A stretch of 64,000 nucleotides of DNA, from positions 1,349,819 through 1,413,818 of the forward strand of contig NW_019775524.1 of NCBI RefSeq assembly GCF_001039355.2, read 5' to 3'. Under the pieces are notes generated by a model, which worked only from the letters and a program-made list of their open reading frames with translations, did not search any database and was not told the origin of the DNA. How positions within the stretch are numbered: the first letter of the stretch is position 1; the number at the start of each line of letters is the position of its first letter. The DNA comes from Lingula anatina. Its lineage: Eukaryota > Brachiopoda > Lingulata > Lingulida > Lingulidae. Made by a program: the position numbers and the translations under genes. Below, one piece after another: positions 62,612 through 64,000 of the stretch.

Positions 62612-64000
62612 CTGAAGACGTTATCAATCATTAAATTCATGTTATTACAGTCTCACTTGGTTGTGCCCCTGTTTCTTATCTTATTTCTGTGTTTTCATCT
62701 TACTTTTTCTCTGTACCATTTAAAATGAAATCTTTATAACCATTTTATCATTAATTTGTCTGTAATAATGATTGTAGTTTTCTTTTGTGTCAATTAAACA
62801 GGATGGCATCATTCTAAATGGAAGAATTCATAGGTTGAGAAGTTTTTGTGAGAAATCAGACATAAAGAGAATGGTTTTAGAGGGTCAAAGAATGATCACC
62901 TTCACTTTAAAATCTTAACTATATTTCAAGGAATCATTAAGATAGTATAATAAAGGGATTGGCTTTAAAAGGAATTGGTTAGGAAAAAAGGACCATTTAT
63001 TTGAATATGGCAAGTTAGAGAAAGGGGAATGTTTATCTAAATATGGCGAATAAGAGAAAGGGAAATGTTTATCTGAATATGGCAGGTTAGAGAAGGGGGA
63101 ATGTTTATCTGGTTATTGCAGATTAAAGGGGAATTGAATATGTTGACTTGAATATACATGCGCATGTGCATTAACAGTCATACAGACCAAGTCCCACACC
63201 TAATACAAAGCTCTAAATCCACAGACCTGCTTCTAATGACATAATATATGCTTCATTTAGATAAAATAGTCAAACACCATGCAAATGCCTACAGCATGCA
63301 CTCATAGAACAGTTCAATAAAACAACTTCATCAATATTTTCACATCTTGGGTCTCAAACTGCAACACGCCAGTATGTTTGACATTTTTTTTTTCTTTTTT
63401 TACGATGGATTATACCTCTATAGACCTCATTATGTTAATTCTACTATTGTCCAAAGATCAATAAATAAGTGTCCAATGCTGCCACACAAACATGCACTCT
63501 CTAGGAACAAGAAACAAACATTGACACATTGCAAATGTGAATGCAAATGTCATAGCTGCCAATGGCAAACAAAGAAACATGCTAAAACACTTTTCTTTAT
63601 TAGTATTTCTATTTTAGCTAAACACAGGTTTTGAGTTGCCTAATGTCTGAAGTTACCTTTCTTGGTTCTTGTTTAAACTAAAACCAAACATCCAGGAAAT
63701 ATTATGTGAGGTAAAAAAAAGCAGTGTTTAAAACCTAATGGTTCTGAAAATTGTAAGCTCACTAACATTAATCAAGAATGAGAACTATGACAGTCAAATT
63801 TTCAAAACTGCAAGTTACATCTGATATGTTAATTGAAAATGAAACACACTAATATGAATTGAATGAATGTAATACACAACACGCAATACAGTGCAAATGT
63901 ACAAGAACTAAAAGTGCCAAATTCAATCTACAGAATACATGAAAAACAAATCATCACAAACCTGATATAGAAAGCCATTTAATACATAGACCACGATGCA
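62612..64000 (-). other. Intron of the PDZ gene running out of the window
   Basis: The acceptor at 62612-62613 (ctgaagacg on the plus strand) shows that an intron lies upstream of the exon ending at 62611. No further exon of this gene is visible up to 64000. A weak repeat with the core AGAGAAAGGGGAATGTTTAT recurs three or four times between 62980 and 63130. Confidence 0.6.

Overview
The window looks like nuclear DNA from an animal, probably a marine invertebrate. It is AT-rich. Its genes are split by many GT-AG introns, most a few hundred bases to 3.6 kb long, and it carries microsatellites, minisatellites and DNA-transposon remnants. It has one Rho-kinase gene, where vertebrates have two paralogues, and a TRIM-NHL gene of a kind often expanded in molluscs, brachiopods, echinoderms and amphioxus. 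I cannot fix the phylum from sequence alone. A run of 136 N and two single N positions show that it is a draft assembly.

Layout. Positions 1 to about 12.4 kb hold no gene I can recognise; part is probably the 3' UTR and downstream flank of the Rho kinase. From 12,426 to 49,922 the minus strand carries a complete Rho-associated kinase (ROCK) gene. I resolved 36 coding exons with matching GT/AG sites and consistent phases, adding up to 1,389 codons plus stop: kinase domain, AGC tail, long coiled coil, Rho-binding segment, split PH with C1 insert, and C-terminal tail. From 53,275 to beyond 62,611 the same strand carries the 3' end (nine exons, 1,160 residues) of a large disordered scaffold protein that ends in one PDZ domain, most like the LAP family (Erbin/LRRC7/Scribble). 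A complete intronless TRIM-NHL gene (57,283 to 59,247, plus strand) lies inside an intron of that PDZ gene, in antisense.

The most striking structure is in the kinase gene. Six consecutive exons (7 to 12) occur twice, in 22,993-31,677 and 31,679-37,677, separated by one N. The six exons total 658 bp, which is not a multiple of three, so splicing both sets would shift the frame. The exon copies differ at 10 sites, all synonymous. This fits two uncollapsed haplotypes better than a biological tandem duplication. Read that way, the pair gives a natural haplotype comparison. One haplotype carries a 2,596-bp DNA transposon with 24-bp terminal inverted repeats and a TA target duplication; the other has the intact empty site. 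The haplotypes also differ in minisatellite copy number (4 against 1).

Functional link: ROCK phosphorylates myosin light chain, the myosin phosphatase subunit and LIM kinase downstream of RhoA. LAP-type PDZ scaffolds organise epithelial junctions and polarity. The two genes are neighbours on one strand, but nothing in the sequence shows that they are co-regulated.
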